A stretch of 64,000 nt of DNA from Paenibacillus sp. J31TS4 (GCF_018403265.1 NZ_BOSI01000002.1:62001-126000), one strand, 5' to 3'; counted from the first letter of the stretch, positions 31,948 to 41,763 are shown. Notes: a model not told the origin generated them from the sequence alone. A program made the numbers and translations.

Positions 31948-32089
31948 GGCTCCGCGGCCCTTTCCCTCCAGCCGCTGTTGCCGCCAGATTCCTTGAATGA
32001 GACTAGTAAGGTTGGAATCCGGCGGCAAAGGCGGACGTAGACTCTTCCGGTGAAAGGGCCTCTCCGCTGGAGGCTTTTCGCGGGGAGGC
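31948..32089. repeat. 142-base palindromic repeat, copy 2
   Basis: Identical to 31793-31934 over all 142 bases by my reading, with a period of 155. Both copies lie in the gap between the M3 peptidase stop and msrAB; no transposase or coding capacity is seen. Confidence 0.9.
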
Positions 32090-32231
32090 CTGAGAAGAAG
32101 CATAGGAAGCCAGCGAGGGCGGCCGAGAGGCCGCTCTTTTGGCCGTGGGCGGGCGGAGGAGGGGCCGTAACTGGAACTTGCCTCCGCGGTATAGTACACT
32201 GATGGCACAACGTTCTAGAGGAGGGCCGATT

Positions 32232-33215
32232 ATGCAGCAATCAGACAAGCAAGAGGCGGCGAACAGGCAGCTTCAGCTCGCTACGTTCGCGGGAGGCTGC
32301 TTCTGGTGCATGGTGTCGCCGTTCGAGGAGATGCCGGGGATCGAGAAGGTCGTCTCCGGCTATACCGGCGGACATACGGAGAATCCGACCTACGAGGAGG
32401 TTTGCTCGGATACGACGGGCCATTACGAAGCGGTCCAGATCACCTTTGACCCCGATGTATTCCCGTATTCGCGGCTGCTGGAGCTGTTCTGGCAGCAGAT
32501 CGATCCGACCGATCCGGGCGGGCAGTTTCACGACCGCGGGTCGTCCTACCGGACGGCGATCTTTTACCATAACGAGGAGCAGAAGCAGGAGGCGGAGGCG
32601 TCCAAACAGGAGCTCGGCGCAAGCGGCCGGTTCGACCGCCCGATCGTGACCGAGATTCTGCCGGCCGGGCCGTTCTACCCCGCCGAGGACTACCACCAGG
32701 GGTACCACCACACGAACCCGCTCCGGTACAAAATGTACCGCAAAGGCTCCGGCCGCGACGCGTTCCTCGAGAAGCACTGGAACCGGCCGGAAGACCGGGA
32801 GAAGCTGCGCAGCCGACTCACGCCAATGCAGTACCACGTTACGCAGGAGAACGGAACCGAGCCGCCGTTCCAGAACGAATTCTGGGACCACAAACGCGAG
32901 GGCCTCTACGTGGACATCGTATCTGGCGAACCGCTCTTCAGCTCCAAAGAGAAGTTTGATTCGGGCTGCGGCTGGCCGAGCTTCACCGAGCCGCTCCAGT
33001 CCCATGCCGTCAAGGAAAAGGCCGACTTCAGCCACTTCATGGTCCGGACCGAGGTGCGAAGCTCCGGATCGGATTCCCATCTGGGCCATGTGTTCAACGA
33101 CGGCCCGGGGCCGAACGGACTGCGGTACTGCATCAACTCGGCCGCTCTCCGGTTCATCCCAAAGGAGGACTTGGAGAAGGAAGGCTACGGCGCGTATCGA
33201 AAGCTGTTCGAATAG
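32232..33215 (+). CDS. msrAB: Fused methionine sulfoxide reductase MsrA-MsrB
   Basis: 327 residues, start after TAGAGGAGGG. The MsrA domain comes first: GCFWC near 22-26 with the catalytic Cys, [16 protein letters not shown], and [15 protein letters not shown]. The MsrB domain starts near 185 ([18 protein letters not shown]), with SGCGWPSF and [11 protein letters not shown] supplying its catalytic Cys. The zinc-binding CxxC pairs of many MsrB proteins are absent ([12 protein letters not shown]). The fusion repairs both isomers of oxidised methionine in the cytoplasm. Single gene with its own terminator. Confidence 0.95.
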   Translation: MQQSDKQEAANRQLQLATFAGGCFWCMVSPFEEMPGIEKVVSGYTGGHTENPTYEEVCSDTTGHYEAVQITFDPDVFPYSRLLELFWQQIDPTDPGGQFHDRGSSYRTAIFYHNEEQKQEAEASKQELGASGRFDRPIVTEILPAGPFYPAEDYHQGYHHTNPLRYKMYRKGSGRDAFLEKHWNRPEDREKLRSRLTPMQYHVTQENGTEPPFQNEFWDHKREGLYVDIVSGEPLFSSKEKFDSGCGWPSFTEPLQSHAVKEKADFSHFMVRTEVRSSGSDSHLGHVFNDGPGPNGLRYCINSAALRFIPKEDLEKEGYGAYRKLFE

Positions 33216-33343
33216 GCGCAGGTGAGGCCGATGGGCTGGCTCCGTTCGGCCTTGCCGGTAACCCACCGAGCCCCGGTCTAGCAGCATCCCGGCCAAGAAC
33301 GGTGCGGCCGAAACTTGCGATTTTCCACAACCACAAGCTCTGC

Positions 33344-33380
33344 ATCAGGCAGCCGGACGGGTCCGGCTGCCTGATTTTGT
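33344..33380 (+). terminator. Rho-independent terminator
   Basis: ATCAGGCAGCCGGAC and GTCCGGCTGCCTGAT form a perfect 15-base-pair stem with a TTTTG tail. Confidence 0.85.
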
Positions 33381-33430
33381 TCCAAGCAGGCCGATAGGCT
33401 GGCGCCGCAGGTAACGGAGAGAATAGCCCC

Positions 33431-33458
33431 TTGCTTTTCTCGTGGAGCTGCGTATAAT
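33431..33458 (+). promoter_or_regulatory. Promoter of argS T-box transcript
   Basis: TTGCTT (33431-33436), 16 bases, TATAAT (33453-33458), about 20 bases before the T-box leader. Confidence 0.65.
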
Positions 33459-33477
33459 AAACAAACAAAACTTTCAA

Positions 33478-33717
33478 ACAGTCGATGACTGGGACAGTAC
33501 GTATTGACGAGAGTCCAAGCGAGCCGGGTTGGTGGGAGCCGGTACGGAGTCAATAGGGAAGCGGCCCCACGAGACGGCCCTCCGAACCGCGAGTAGGGAG
33601 GCCCGGTCCAGACCGTTATTCTGTTCGAGCGGCCGATCCGTGACGGATTGGCAACAAGAGTGGTACCGCGAGCGCATAAGCCCTCGTCTCTTTAATTAGA
33701 GACGAGGGCTTTTTTGG
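33478..33717 (+). promoter_or_regulatory. T-box riboswitch upstream of argS
   Basis: The conserved T-box sequence AGAGTGGTACCGCG lies at 33656-33670, followed by a terminator with arms AAGCCCTCGTCTC (33678-90) and GAGACGAGGGCTT (33699-711) and a T6 run. The preceding 170 bases are the usual stem I region. Uncharged tRNA-Arg binding should prevent termination and raise ArgS. CGG triplets occur in the expected 5' region, but the specifier was not proved. Confidence 0.92.
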
Positions 33718-33761
33718 TGCAGCCGCAAAACCAAAAAAATAGAACCAGAGGAGGAACGTTT

Positions 33762-35720
33762 ATGATTCGTACAGCCTTAAGCAGTGCCATCGGGCAGGCG
33801 GTGCGCGCTCTGCTCGAGGAGCAGGGGCTTCCTGCCGACACGCTGCCGCCGATCGTCATCGAGCAGCCGACGCAGCCGGAGCACGGCGATTATGCCGCAT
33901 CGGCCGCGATGCAGCTGGCCCGGACGCTCCGGCAATCTCCCGTACAGATTGCGGAGCGGCTGAAGCGGAAGCTGGAGGAAACGAAGCTGCTTGGCGATCT
34001 GGTCGAGCGGATGGAGGTCGCGCCTCCGGGCTACCTCAATATGTTCCTCCGCTGGGAAGCATGGGCGGACGCCGAGTGGACCATTCCCGAGGCGGGAGGC
34101 GCCAAGGTCGTGGTCGAGCATACGTCCATCAATCCGAACAAGTCGGCGCATATCGGGCATCTGCGAAACGCTTGTATCGGCGACGCGCTGGTGCGTCTGT
34201 TCCGCCGGACCGGCTGCCGCGTCGAGGTGCACAACTATATCGACGATCTGGGCAACCAGCTCGCCGATACGGTCGTGGGTCTCTTGGATCTGCCTTACCA
34301 AAGCGGGAGCAGGCGATTCGGGGATTACTGCTGGGACTTGTACGCCCGCCTGAATAAAGCCTACAAGCACGATGCGAAGCTGCTGGCCCGCCGGACCGAG
34401 GTGCTGCATGCGCTGGAGGAAGGGAGCTCGAATACTGCCTGGATCGGCCTGCTCGCGGCGGAACGCATCGTGGCGGAGCATCTGGCGGAGATGGCCGCCT
34501 TCGGCATCCGCTACGACCTGCTCGTCTGGGAGAGCAGCATCGTCAGGGAGGGCTTCTGGACGGCGGCGTTCGCCCTGCTTCAGCGTACGCCTCTCTTTGT
34601 GAAGGAAACCGAAGGCAAGCTCGCGGGCTGCTGGGTACTGAGACCACCCGGCCGGGCGAGGGGCCCGGAGAACGACGAAAGCGCGCACAGCGAGGACAAG
34701 GTGCTCGTCCGCTCGAACGGCATCCTGACGTATACCGGCAAGGACATCGCCTACCACCTGTGGAAGTTCGGGCTGCTTCCGCGAGACTTTGCCTACCGGC
34801 AGCAGGCGGAGACGCTCTGGTCCACGCAGACGTCCGGCATGCCGGCGATCGTACCGGCGGACGCCCCGGCGGGCGGGAGCAGGACTTTCGTAGAAAAGGA
34901 GGTGGGACCGGCTCAGGACGGGCATGGGCCGGCGTTTGGCCGGGCGGACCTCGTCGTGAACGTCATCGACTACCGACAAGAATATCCTCAAGCTATGGTC
35001 AAGCAGGCGCTGGAGGCGCTCGGTTACCAACAGCAGGCCGAGGCGCTGCGCCATGTCAGCTACGGCGTTGTCTCGCTCAGTCCCAAAGCGGCAGCCGCCC
35101 TCGGAATCGATACGACGGACGGCCGCTCCTCCTACGCCATGTCGGGGAGACAGGGCATCGGCATCAAGATTGCCGAGCTGCTTGACCGGATGGAAGAGGT
35201 GATCGAGCAAAAGCGGGCCGGGGCGGCGGGAGCGGGACTGTCCAGCCGCGCGATTGCGGCCGCCGCGATCCGCTACTACCTGCTTCGGTTCAGCCTGCAG
35301 ACCGAGGTTGTCTTCGATCTCGAGCAGGCGACCGAGCTGACCGGCAATACCGGCGTCTACTTGCTCTACACGCACGCCCGCGCATGCAGCCTGCTGGACA
35401 AAGCGGGTGGGAATACCGTCCTCCCCAAGACCCGGCCGGACCGCTTCCCGCCGCTTGAGCGGGCAGAGACCGCCGTCCTGCGGCAGCTGGCCGAATGGCC
35501 GGACCGGCTGCATGCCGCAGCCCGGGACCTGACGCCGCATACGCTCTGCGCCTACGCTTACGAGCTGGGCACGCTGTTCAATCACTTTTACGCGGCCTGC
35601 CCGATCCTCAAAGCGGACGGGGAACACAGGGCGTTTCGCCTGTGGCTGACGGACAGGGTCCGCGAGACGCTTGCCGACGCGCTGCATGTGCTGGGGCTCC
35701 CGGCCCCGGAGCGGATGTAG
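33762..35720 (+). CDS. argS: Arginyl-tRNA synthetase, long form
   Basis: 652 residues from ATG 33762 (AGAGGAGGAACG). Class I signatures: NPNKSAHIGHLRNACIGDAL (HIGH motif) and, near 470, MSGRQGIGIKIAELL in the KMSKS/MSGRKG position. The N-terminal additive domain of ArgRS is present and the C-terminal all-helical anticodon domain ends FNHFYAACPIL. It is about 90 residues longer than the common bacterial ArgRS, with extra sequence around 305-390. Control by the upstream T-box supports the amino acid assignment. Confidence 0.92.
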   Translation: MIRTALSSAIGQAVRALLEEQGLPADTLPPIVIEQPTQPEHGDYAASAAMQLARTLRQSPVQIAERLKRKLEETKLLGDLVERMEVAPPGYLNMFLRWEAWADAEWTIPEAGGAKVVVEHTSINPNKSAHIGHLRNACIGDALVRLFRRTGCRVEVHNYIDDLGNQLADTVVGLLDLPYQSGSRRFGDYCWDLYARLNKAYKHDAKLLARRTEVLHALEEGSSNTAWIGLLAAERIVAEHLAEMAAFGIRYDLLVWESSIVREGFWTAAFALLQRTPLFVKETEGKLAGCWVLRPPGRARGPENDESAHSEDKVLVRSNGILTYTGKDIAYHLWKFGLLPRDFAYRQQAETLWSTQTSGMPAIVPADAPAGGSRTFVEKEVGPAQDGHGPAFGRADLVVNVIDYRQEYPQAMVKQALEALGYQQQAEALRHVSYGVVSLSPKAAAALGIDTTDGRSSYAMSGRQGIGIKIAELLDRMEEVIEQKRAGAAGAGLSSRAIAAAAIRYYLLRFSLQTEVVFDLEQATELTGNTGVYLLYTHARACSLLDKAGGNTVLPKTRPDRFPPLERAETAVLRQLAEWPDRLHAAARDLTPHTLCAYAYELGTLFNHFYAACPILKADGEHRAFRLWLTDRVRETLADALHVLGLPAPERM

Positions 35721-36030
35721 GACGAAGTGCCGCGGAGCGGCGCAGCAAGTGCCCTTGCTCCCGGGTGTGTCCCGCTCGGTCCGAGAGCGTCCCGCCCGGT
35801 GCGGCGGCCTCCGGTCAAGCCTTGGGCCGCCGGGGGCTGTGGCGGCGGGGAGCTTCGCCGCTCAGCCCGTTCCGTTTACCGCTCCCGCAAAAAGGGTATG
35901 TTGGGAGTAGAACAGCGGCCGGCGGAGAGCCGCCGCCGAGGACATGGACAAGTCGGCGCGAATGCCTCATCATTAGAAGGGCCGGGGCCCAAACAGGCTC
36001 CCGGCCGCTCGTATTCCATGGAGGTCAGAC
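35721..36030. other. GC-rich gap between argS and DUF445 gene
   Basis: No gene supported. GCCGC-GGA-GCGGC near 35728 is a short hairpin without a T run. Overlapping frames here are low-complexity products of high GC. Confidence 0.4.
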
Positions 36031-37275
36031 ATGAAGACAAGATATATGGCAAGCGCATCTCTAGCAGTCATGGGGGCCGGTTTCCTGGCCACCTTGCTCC
36101 TGCCGGACAACAAATGGTCGGATCTGCTGCACGGCGGCTTCGAGGCCGGACTGGTCGGCGGCATCGCGGACTGGTTCGCCGTCACGGCGCTGTTCCGGCA
36201 TCCGCTTGGGCTCAAGATTCCCCATACGTCACTGCTCCTCAAAAACCGCGACAAAATCGTCGCGTCGCTGATCTCGGCGATGGAGGAAGAACTGCTGAAC
36301 AAGAAAAGCATCACGGAGAAGCTTAGCCGGCTGCGGCCGCTGCAAAGTGCCGGCACCTTCGGTCGGAAGCTGCTGCGCCAGCGCCGGATGCGCGAAAGCA
36401 TGCTGGAGTTCGCCGAGGCTCTCGTGCGGAGAATCCCGCTCGAAGAGCTGACGGCGCAGCTGCAAAAAGCGCTCGCCGGCTACGCGCGGAACAAGGAGCT
36501 GCGGCCGCTGGCCGAACGCGCCGCAGGCTTCGTCCGCAGCGAGGGCTGGGACGAGCGGGCATTCGACTACGTGCTGGAGCAGGGGACGAATTGGGTGCTG
36601 CAGCCCGACACACGGCAGATGCTCGGGCAGATGGCGCATGCGCAGCTGTCCCAGTCCCATTTTGGCGGGATTATGGGGTTCGCGGTGCAGGCGTTCGCCG
36701 GCTTCATGAAGGAGGACCAGCTCGGCACGACGCTGCAGCAGCTGATCTACTCCGCCCTCCAGGAGCTCACCATTCCGGGCAACCAGAACCGGGAGCGGCT
36801 GCTGCTCGAGATCCGCTCGCGGCTTCAGCAGCTGGCGCAGGACGAGGCGCTCCTCGCCCGCGGCCATGCCTGGCTCGTCGCCAAGGCGGAGTCGCCGGAG
36901 ACATCGGCGATGCTGGGCCGGCAGCTGGAGGCGCTGCGAGACCGGCTGCTCGAGGCGCTCGAGCGGGAGCGGCAGGCGGGCGGCAAGAGAGTCTTCCGCG
37001 CCTACCGCTATGTCGTCCGCAAGCTGACGGGCGAACCGGAGCTGGTGGAGGACTGGAACGGCCGCATCGTGGCCGCGATGGTCAAGCTCGTGGAGCAGAA
37101 CCATTACCGGATCGGACTGCTCGTCAAGGACAATCTGGACAAGCTGGACGATGCGACGCTCGTCGCGATGCTGGAGGAGAAGGTCGGCGGGGATCTGCAG
37201 TGGATTCGCGTCAACGGCGCGATCTGCGGGTTCCTGATCGGCCTCGTGCTGACCGTCATCGGCTGGATGGGGTAA
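36031..37275 (+). CDS. DUF445 membrane protein
   Basis: 414 residues, start after GGAGGTCAGAC. The family pattern is clear: an N-terminal span, then GGFEAGLVGGIADWFAVTALFRHPLGLKIPHT, a long helical middle (LLNKKSITEKLSRL, LQQLIYSALQEL, MLGRQLEALRDRLL) and a C-terminal anchor in VNGAICGFLIGLVLTVIGW preceded by LQWIRVNG. DUF445 proteins (E. coli YjiN-like) have no settled function. The strong bidirectional terminator after it isolates it from the convergent ABC genes. Confidence 0.9.
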   Translation: MKTRYMASASLAVMGAGFLATLLLPDNKWSDLLHGGFEAGLVGGIADWFAVTALFRHPLGLKIPHTSLLLKNRDKIVASLISAMEEELLNKKSITEKLSRLRPLQSAGTFGRKLLRQRRMRESMLEFAEALVRRIPLEELTAQLQKALAGYARNKELRPLAERAAGFVRSEGWDERAFDYVLEQGTNWVLQPDTRQMLGQMAHAQLSQSHFGGIMGFAVQAFAGFMKEDQLGTTLQQLIYSALQELTIPGNQNRERLLLEIRSRLQQLAQDEALLARGHAWLVAKAESPETSAMLGRQLEALRDRLLEALERERQAGGKRVFRAYRYVVRKLTGEPELVEDWNGRIVAAMVKLVEQNHYRIGLLVKDNLDKLDDATLVAMLEEKVGGDLQWIRVNGAICGFLIGLVLTVIGWMG

Positions 37276-37310
37276 GCGCCTATCCGCCGGCAGCCGCTAA
37301 AGACGCTCGA

Positions 37311-37360
37311 AACCAAAAGAAGGCACCTTCGCCACGTGCGGCAGGTGCCTTCTTTTGGTT
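37311..37360. terminator. Bidirectional terminator
   Basis: AACCAAAAGAAGGCACCT and AGGTGCCTTCTTTTGGTT form a perfect 18-base-pair stem between convergent genes; it touches the stop of the minus-strand ABC gene. Confidence 0.9.
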
Positions 37361-39122
37361 ATGCGTGCGCTGCGGGAATCGTGGGGGCGGGCGGGACGTC
37401 TTCCCGCTCCTGCCGCTCTTCCTTCCAGACGAGCTCACGGTAGACCGAGCCGCGGGCCAGCAGCTCCTCGTGCGTGCCGCTCTCGGCAAGGCGTCCGCGG
37501 TCAAAGACGAAGATGGCGTCCGCGTTGCGAATCGTCGACAGCCGGTGAGCGATGATGAGCGTCGTCCGGCCGGCTCGCAGCCGGTCCAGCTGCTGCTGGA
37601 TGCGGCGCTCGGTCTCGAGATCGAGCGCCGACGTCGCCTCGTCGAGGATGAGCACCTCCGGTTCCCCGAGCAGCGCCCGCGCCAGGGCGAGCCGCTGCTT
37701 CTGGCCGCCGGACAGCGTGACGCCGCGTTCCCCGATCACGGTGTCGTAGCCGTCCGGGAGCGCGGCGATGACGTCGTGAATCTGCATCGCTTGGCAGACG
37801 CTTGTGAGCGTCTCCTCGGAGACGCCTTCGCGTCCGAGCAGCAGGTTGGCCCGGATTGTATCCGGGAAGAGGTACGGCTCTTGGAAGACGATGGTGACCC
37901 GGCTCATCCAGTCCTCTCTAGCCCAGTCGGACAATGGACGGCCGTTCACCGTCAGCTGCCCCGCGCCGGGCTCGTGGAACCGGACCAGCAGCTGGGCAAG
38001 CGTCGACTTGCCGCCGCCGCTGCCTCCGACGAACGCGAGCTTGCGGCCGACCGGCAGCTCGAGCCGGACGTCCCGGAGCACGGGTTCGAGCCCCGAGGCG
38101 TAGGAGAAGGTCACCCCGTCGAGCCGGAGGGAGGCGATTGGTCCGGAGAGCGGTTCGCCATCTGAAGCGAGCGATTCCCCCTCCAGGTAACCGCGCAGCC
38201 GCTCCACCGACGACAGCTTGGCCGAGAGGCCGAGCGCATACTGGTACAGGCCGTGGAACGATTCCAGGAACCGGTTCGTGAACTGATAGGTAATGACGAA
38301 CATGCCGATGGAGACGCTGCCGCTCAGCACCAGGTGCCCGCCGTAAAGCAGGACGGCCAGCACGGCCCCCCAGCGGAGCGGCTCGATGACGGCGAGCTGG
38401 CGGTTGATCAGCTTGCCTTCGGTCATGACGGTGTCGTAATAGGCGCCATACCGGCGGTTGTACTCGTCGTCCTCCCAGGCCTGCCGGTGGAACGCGACCA
38501 CCTCCCGCGTCGCGGACACGCCCTCCTCCAGATGGACGAGGAGCGCCGAGCGGCTTCGGTTGACGGCTCCTGCCGCTTCCTTGCGCTGCTGGGGGAATTT
38601 GCGTCCGAGCACCAGATACAGCAGGCTAAAGGCGGCGACCGCCGCCAGGATGCCGGGGCCGGCGAGGAAGAGGACGACGAGCAGGACGACCACGTTCGTC
38701 AGCTGCTGGAACAGTCTGGGCAAGTCCCCGCCGGCTGTATTCGCGGCGGTCGTCAGGTCGTTCGTGAAGTGGTAGACGTAGCTTGCGGTTCTCTCCTTGC
38801 GCAGGAGACCGATCGGGATTGCATAGAGCCGCTGCATCAGCTGCCTCGCCAGCCTGGCCCGTACCCGGGCGACCGTCAGGTGGATGACGTGAGGGCCGAA
38901 CGTGAACAAGAGAGAGTATCCCGCATAAGCGAGCCCGATCAGCAGCAGCGTCGGGACGAACCGATCCACCTGTCCGCCCAGCAGGACATCGTCGATCATT
39001 CGCTGCTGGAGGCCGACCTGGGACAGGAAGGCGAGCGATTCCAGCGTCATGAGAAGAGTGGCGCCGAGAAGCAGCAGCCTCGACCCGGCGAGCTGCTTCC
39101 ACAGCCATCGCAGATTAGACAT
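37359..39122 (-). CDS. ABC exporter half-transporter, second subunit
   Basis: 587 residues. Six-helix membrane domain (about 1-310) followed by an ATPase with Walker A GGSGGGKSTL, signature LSGGQKQRLALARALL, Walker B VLILDEATSALD and switch AHRLSTIRNAD. It overlaps the stop of the upstream gene by eight bases and should form a heterodimer with it, as in BmrCD or YheHI-type multidrug exporters. Both subunits keep complete motifs including the Glu after Walker B. The substrate is unknown. Confidence 0.88.
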   Translation of the reverse strand: MSNLRWLWKQLAGSRLLLLGATLLMTLESLAFLSQVGLQQRMIDDVLLGGQVDRFVPTLLLIGLAYAGYSLLFTFGPHVIHLTVARVRARLARQLMQRLYAIPIGLLRKERTASYVYHFTNDLTTAANTAGGDLPRLFQQLTNVVVLLVVLFLAGPGILAAVAAFSLLYLVLGRKFPQQRKEAAGAVNRSRSALLVHLEEGVSATREVVAFHRQAWEDDEYNRRYGAYYDTVMTEGKLINRQLAVIEPLRWGAVLAVLLYGGHLVLSGSVSIGMFVITYQFTNRFLESFHGLYQYALGLSAKLSSVERLRGYLEGESLASDGEPLSGPIASLRLDGVTFSYASGLEPVLRDVRLELPVGRKLAFVGGSGGGKSTLAQLLVRFHEPGAGQLTVNGRPLSDWAREDWMSRVTIVFQEPYLFPDTIRANLLLGREGVSEETLTSVCQAMQIHDVIAALPDGYDTVIGERGVTLSGGQKQRLALARALLGEPEVLILDEATSALDLETERRIQQQLDRLRAGRTTLIIAHRLSTIRNADAIFVFDRGRLAESGTHEELLARGSVYRELVWKEERQEREDVPPAPTIPAAHA

Positions 39123-40896
39123 GGAGAGCCTCCTTCCGTTCTTCCCTGCCTTCGAGAAGCCGGCGGAAAGGACCGTCCGTCCCGCTCAGCTCGGCATAGG
39201 TCCCGAACTGGGCGACTCGTCCCCGCTTGAGCACGGCTATCGCGTCGAACTGGCTGACGGTGGACAGCCGGTGCGCCACCGCGACGACGGTTCGACCGAT
39301 GAACAGCCGGTCCAGCGCCTGCTGCACCTCATGCTCGCTCGCATTGTCGAGCGCCGAGGTCGCTTCGTCCAGCAGCACGACCGACGGGTTCTTGACGAAC
39401 ATGCGGGCGATGGCGATCCGCTGCTTCTGCCCGCCCGAGAGCCGGACGCCGCGCTCGCCGACGAGTGTGTCGTAGCCATCCGGAAGCTCCTGAATGAACG
39501 GGTGCGCATAGGCGGCTTTGGCCGCCTCGATGACTTCCTCGTCGGTCGCCTCGGGCCGCCCGAACCGGATATTCTCTTTGACGGAAGCTCCGTACAGATA
39601 CGTTTCCTGGAAGACATACCCGAGCGGACCGCGCAGCGTTCCGAACGCCAGCCGGTCGATCGGAACGCCGTCCAGCAGGATGCGGCCCTCCTCGGGGTCG
39701 TAGAAGCGGCCGATCAGCTTGAGTGCGGTCGATTTGCCGCAGCCGCTTTCGCCGACAAGCGCGACCCGCTGCCCGGGCTGGATCGTCAGCGTCAGGCCGT
39801 TCAGCACCGGCTGGCCGTCTTCGTACTGGAACCGGACGTCCTCGAACCGGATTTCGCCCCGGACCTCCGGCAGGGGAAGCGGGCGGTCCGGCTCCGGGAC
39901 GGTCGGCTCGGTGCGCATGAACCGGTACAGCCGCTCGGCTTGGTACATGAGCACCTTTTGCTCCGTAATGTTGGTGATGACGGACGTCAGCCGGTGCATG
40001 GCGGTGAAATAATACAGCAGAAACGAGATGAACGCCCCGACAGAAAGCGCGCCTTGGTTGATGAGCCAGTAACCGTAGATGAAGAGGACGATGGCTCCCG
40101 CAAAATAAGACAGCCGCCGGTTGGTGCCCCGCCAATAGGCGAACCAGTACGTGCGGATCATGCTCCGGTTGAAGGCGGCGACCTTCTCCTCGTAGCGGGA
40201 CAAGTCCCAGCGCTCCGCCGAGAAGGCGCGCAGCTCGGCGGCCGCCGACACGCTCTCGTACACCTTTTGGTTCTCGGCGACTCGATTCGCGGCCATTTCC
40301 TTGCCGCTGAGCGAGGCCTTGCGCTCCAGACTGGGGCCAAAGATGTAGTAGAGCAGCAGTCCCGGGAGGACGATGAGCGTCAAGCCGACATGGGTGGAGG
40401 CCATCATCGCGAGAGATAACACCGAGAAGATCAGCCCGTCGATCATCCAGGGGAACCCCTGCCGGTACATCGTCTGAATCGCCGCTACCTCAGTGTTCAG
40501 GAACGACAGCGTCTGGCCGACCGGCGTCCGCTCAAAATGGGCAAACCCGAGCTTGCGGAGATGACGGAAAATCGCATGCTGAAGATCGCGGGCCGCCCGC
40601 TCCTGCACCGACCGGCCCAGGAGATTCTGCAGCATCTCCGCACCGATTCGGACTGCAAACGCGGCGCCGAGGAGAGCCGTCAGCCAGTAGTAGCCGGAGC
40701 GGTCCCGGCTCGGGAGCAGGACGTCTAGGAAATGCTGGATGAACTTGGGGACGGCCAGCTCGATCCCCGAGACGAGCGAGGTGGTCAGAACGAGCAGCGC
40801 GAAAGTCCGCCAATACGGCTTGAGAAAAGAAAGCGCCCACAAATAAACGGACCACAGCCGGCTGCTTGAGCCGGAATCGGGTGAGGGGGTCGACAA
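39115..40896 (-). CDS. ABC exporter half-transporter, first subunit
   Basis: 593 residues from a TTG start with AAAGGAGGACTGCCC. Membrane domain with segments such as FALLVLTTSLVSGIELAV and AIVLFIYGYWLI, then an ATPase with Walker A GESGCGKSTAL, signature LSGGQKQRIAIARMF, Walker B VVLLDEATSALD and AHRLSTVSQFD. The overlap with the next gene indicates coupled translation of a heterodimeric exporter. No regulator lies next to it. Confidence 0.88.
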   Translation of the reverse strand: MSTPSPDSGSSSRLWSVYLWALSFLKPYWRTFALLVLTTSLVSGIELAVPKFIQHFLDVLLPSRDRSGYYWLTALLGAAFAVRIGAEMLQNLLGRSVQERAARDLQHAIFRHLRKLGFAHFERTPVGQTLSFLNTEVAAIQTMYRQGFPWMIDGLIFSVLSLAMMASTHVGLTLIVLPGLLLYYIFGPSLERKASLSGKEMAANRVAENQKVYESVSAAAELRAFSAERWDLSRYEEKVAAFNRSMIRTYWFAYWRGTNRRLSYFAGAIVLFIYGYWLINQGALSVGAFISFLLYYFTAMHRLTSVITNITEQKVLMYQAERLYRFMRTEPTVPEPDRPLPLPEVRGEIRFEDVRFQYEDGQPVLNGLTLTIQPGQRVALVGESGCGKSTALKLIGRFYDPEEGRILLDGVPIDRLAFGTLRGPLGYVFQETYLYGASVKENIRFGRPEATDEEVIEAAKAAYAHPFIQELPDGYDTLVGERGVRLSGGQKQRIAIARMFVKNPSVVLLDEATSALDNASEHEVQQALDRLFIGRTVVAVAHRLSTVSQFDAIAVLKRGRVAQFGTYAELSGTDGPFRRLLEGREERKEALHV

Positions 40897-41207
40897 GGGC
40901 AGTCCTCCTTTTCTTTTATTCGGATATGCTGGTATATTCTAGCAAACGGACCTGGGCGCGTCTATCCTTATCGTGCCTGACCACCGTCGTGAGACGCCGA
41001 GCACCGCCCGCAGGGAGCTTCGCGCGGCGCGGAACTCGCCCGGTTATGCCGCCTCCGCCGCCCGCAGAAGGGAAAAATCGGCTTGAGCCAAACTGTCCTC
41101 TAGCCGGTGCCGCAGACGAGGAGCATAGTGGGGAAAACAAAGTTTGCGGCAGCTTCCGGCCGGACTTACGTGAGCCGGCGGGAGGATGCGGAGGAGGAAA
41201 AACGAGG
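40897..41207. other. Divergent intergenic region
   Basis: Holds the minus-strand ABC ribosome site (AAAGGAGG) and the plus-strand acetyltransferase ribosome site. AT-richer bases around 40915-40945 (GGTATATTCTAGC) probably include the ABC promoter. No gene or terminator seen. Confidence 0.4.
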
Positions 41208-41639
41208 ATGGTCACATTGCGCGAAATTACCCGGGACAATTGGTTTGCCGTCGCCCGTCTGCAGGTGACGGAGGAGCAGAGCCGGCTGTTCACCGCTCCG
41301 GTCGTCTTCTGGCTGGCGGAGTCGAAATACGAGACCGGGTTCCGTCCGGTCGCGGTGTACGAGGACGAGACGCCGGTCGGCTTCGCCGTCTATGTCGTCC
41401 ACGAGGACGGGACCGGAGAGATCGAGGCGGTCATGATCGACCAGCGGCATCAGGGCCGCGGGCACGGGCGGGCCGCGATGGAGCAGCTTGTCGGCCGGCT
41501 GCGGGACCGGTATGGCTGCCGGGAGGCGGTTCTGAGCCACCGCACCGCCAATTACCCGGCCGCCCGGCTGTACGAGTCAATGGGGTTCCGGGCTCTGGGC
41601 GGGGAGGAGGGCGTCGTGGTGCGCAGACTCGCGCTCTAG
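41208..41639 (+). CDS. GNAT acetyltransferase, polyamine-acetyltransferase-like
   Basis: 143 residues from ATG 41208 (GAGGAGGAAAAACGAGG). The acetyl-CoA fold runs VAVYEDETPVGFAVYV, GEIEAVMIDQRHQGRGHGRAAMEQL (QGRGHG loop) and EAVLSHRTANYPAARLYESMGF. The N-terminal REITRDNWFAVARLQVTEEQ resembles BltD/PaiA-type spermidine acetyltransferases next to multidrug pumps in Bacillus. It lies beside an exporter here too, but the substrate is inferred only. Confidence 0.8.
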   Translation: MVTLREITRDNWFAVARLQVTEEQSRLFTAPVVFWLAESKYETGFRPVAVYEDETPVGFAVYVVHEDGTGEIEAVMIDQRHQGRGHGRAAMEQLVGRLRDRYGCREAVLSHRTANYPAARLYESMGFRALGGEEGVVVRRLAL

Positions 41640-41711
41640 ATGGCTGAGCGGGCCCACGGGGGAAGGGCGGAGAGAGGCCAAGTGGGCTGCTTCGCGGAGA
41701 AGAGACGTCGC

Positions 41712-41746
41712 AAGAAAAAACAGCGCCTGGAGGGGCGCTGTCTCTT
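41712..41746 (-). terminator. Rho-independent terminator
   Basis: CAGCGCC pairs with GGCGCTG around a five-to-six-base loop; on the minus strand a T6 run follows. It ends the gene at 41764. Confidence 0.75.
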
Positions 41747-41763
41747 CATGTGGATGGCTAGGC

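Noticed and set aside
36591-38165. 524-codon plus-strand frame across DUF445 and the ABC gene
   Set aside because: It spans the convergent terminator at 37311-37360 and reads low-complexity Ala/Arg/Gly sequence; an artefact of high GC. Frames 38253-39230 and 39049-40419 (plus) are likewise shadows.
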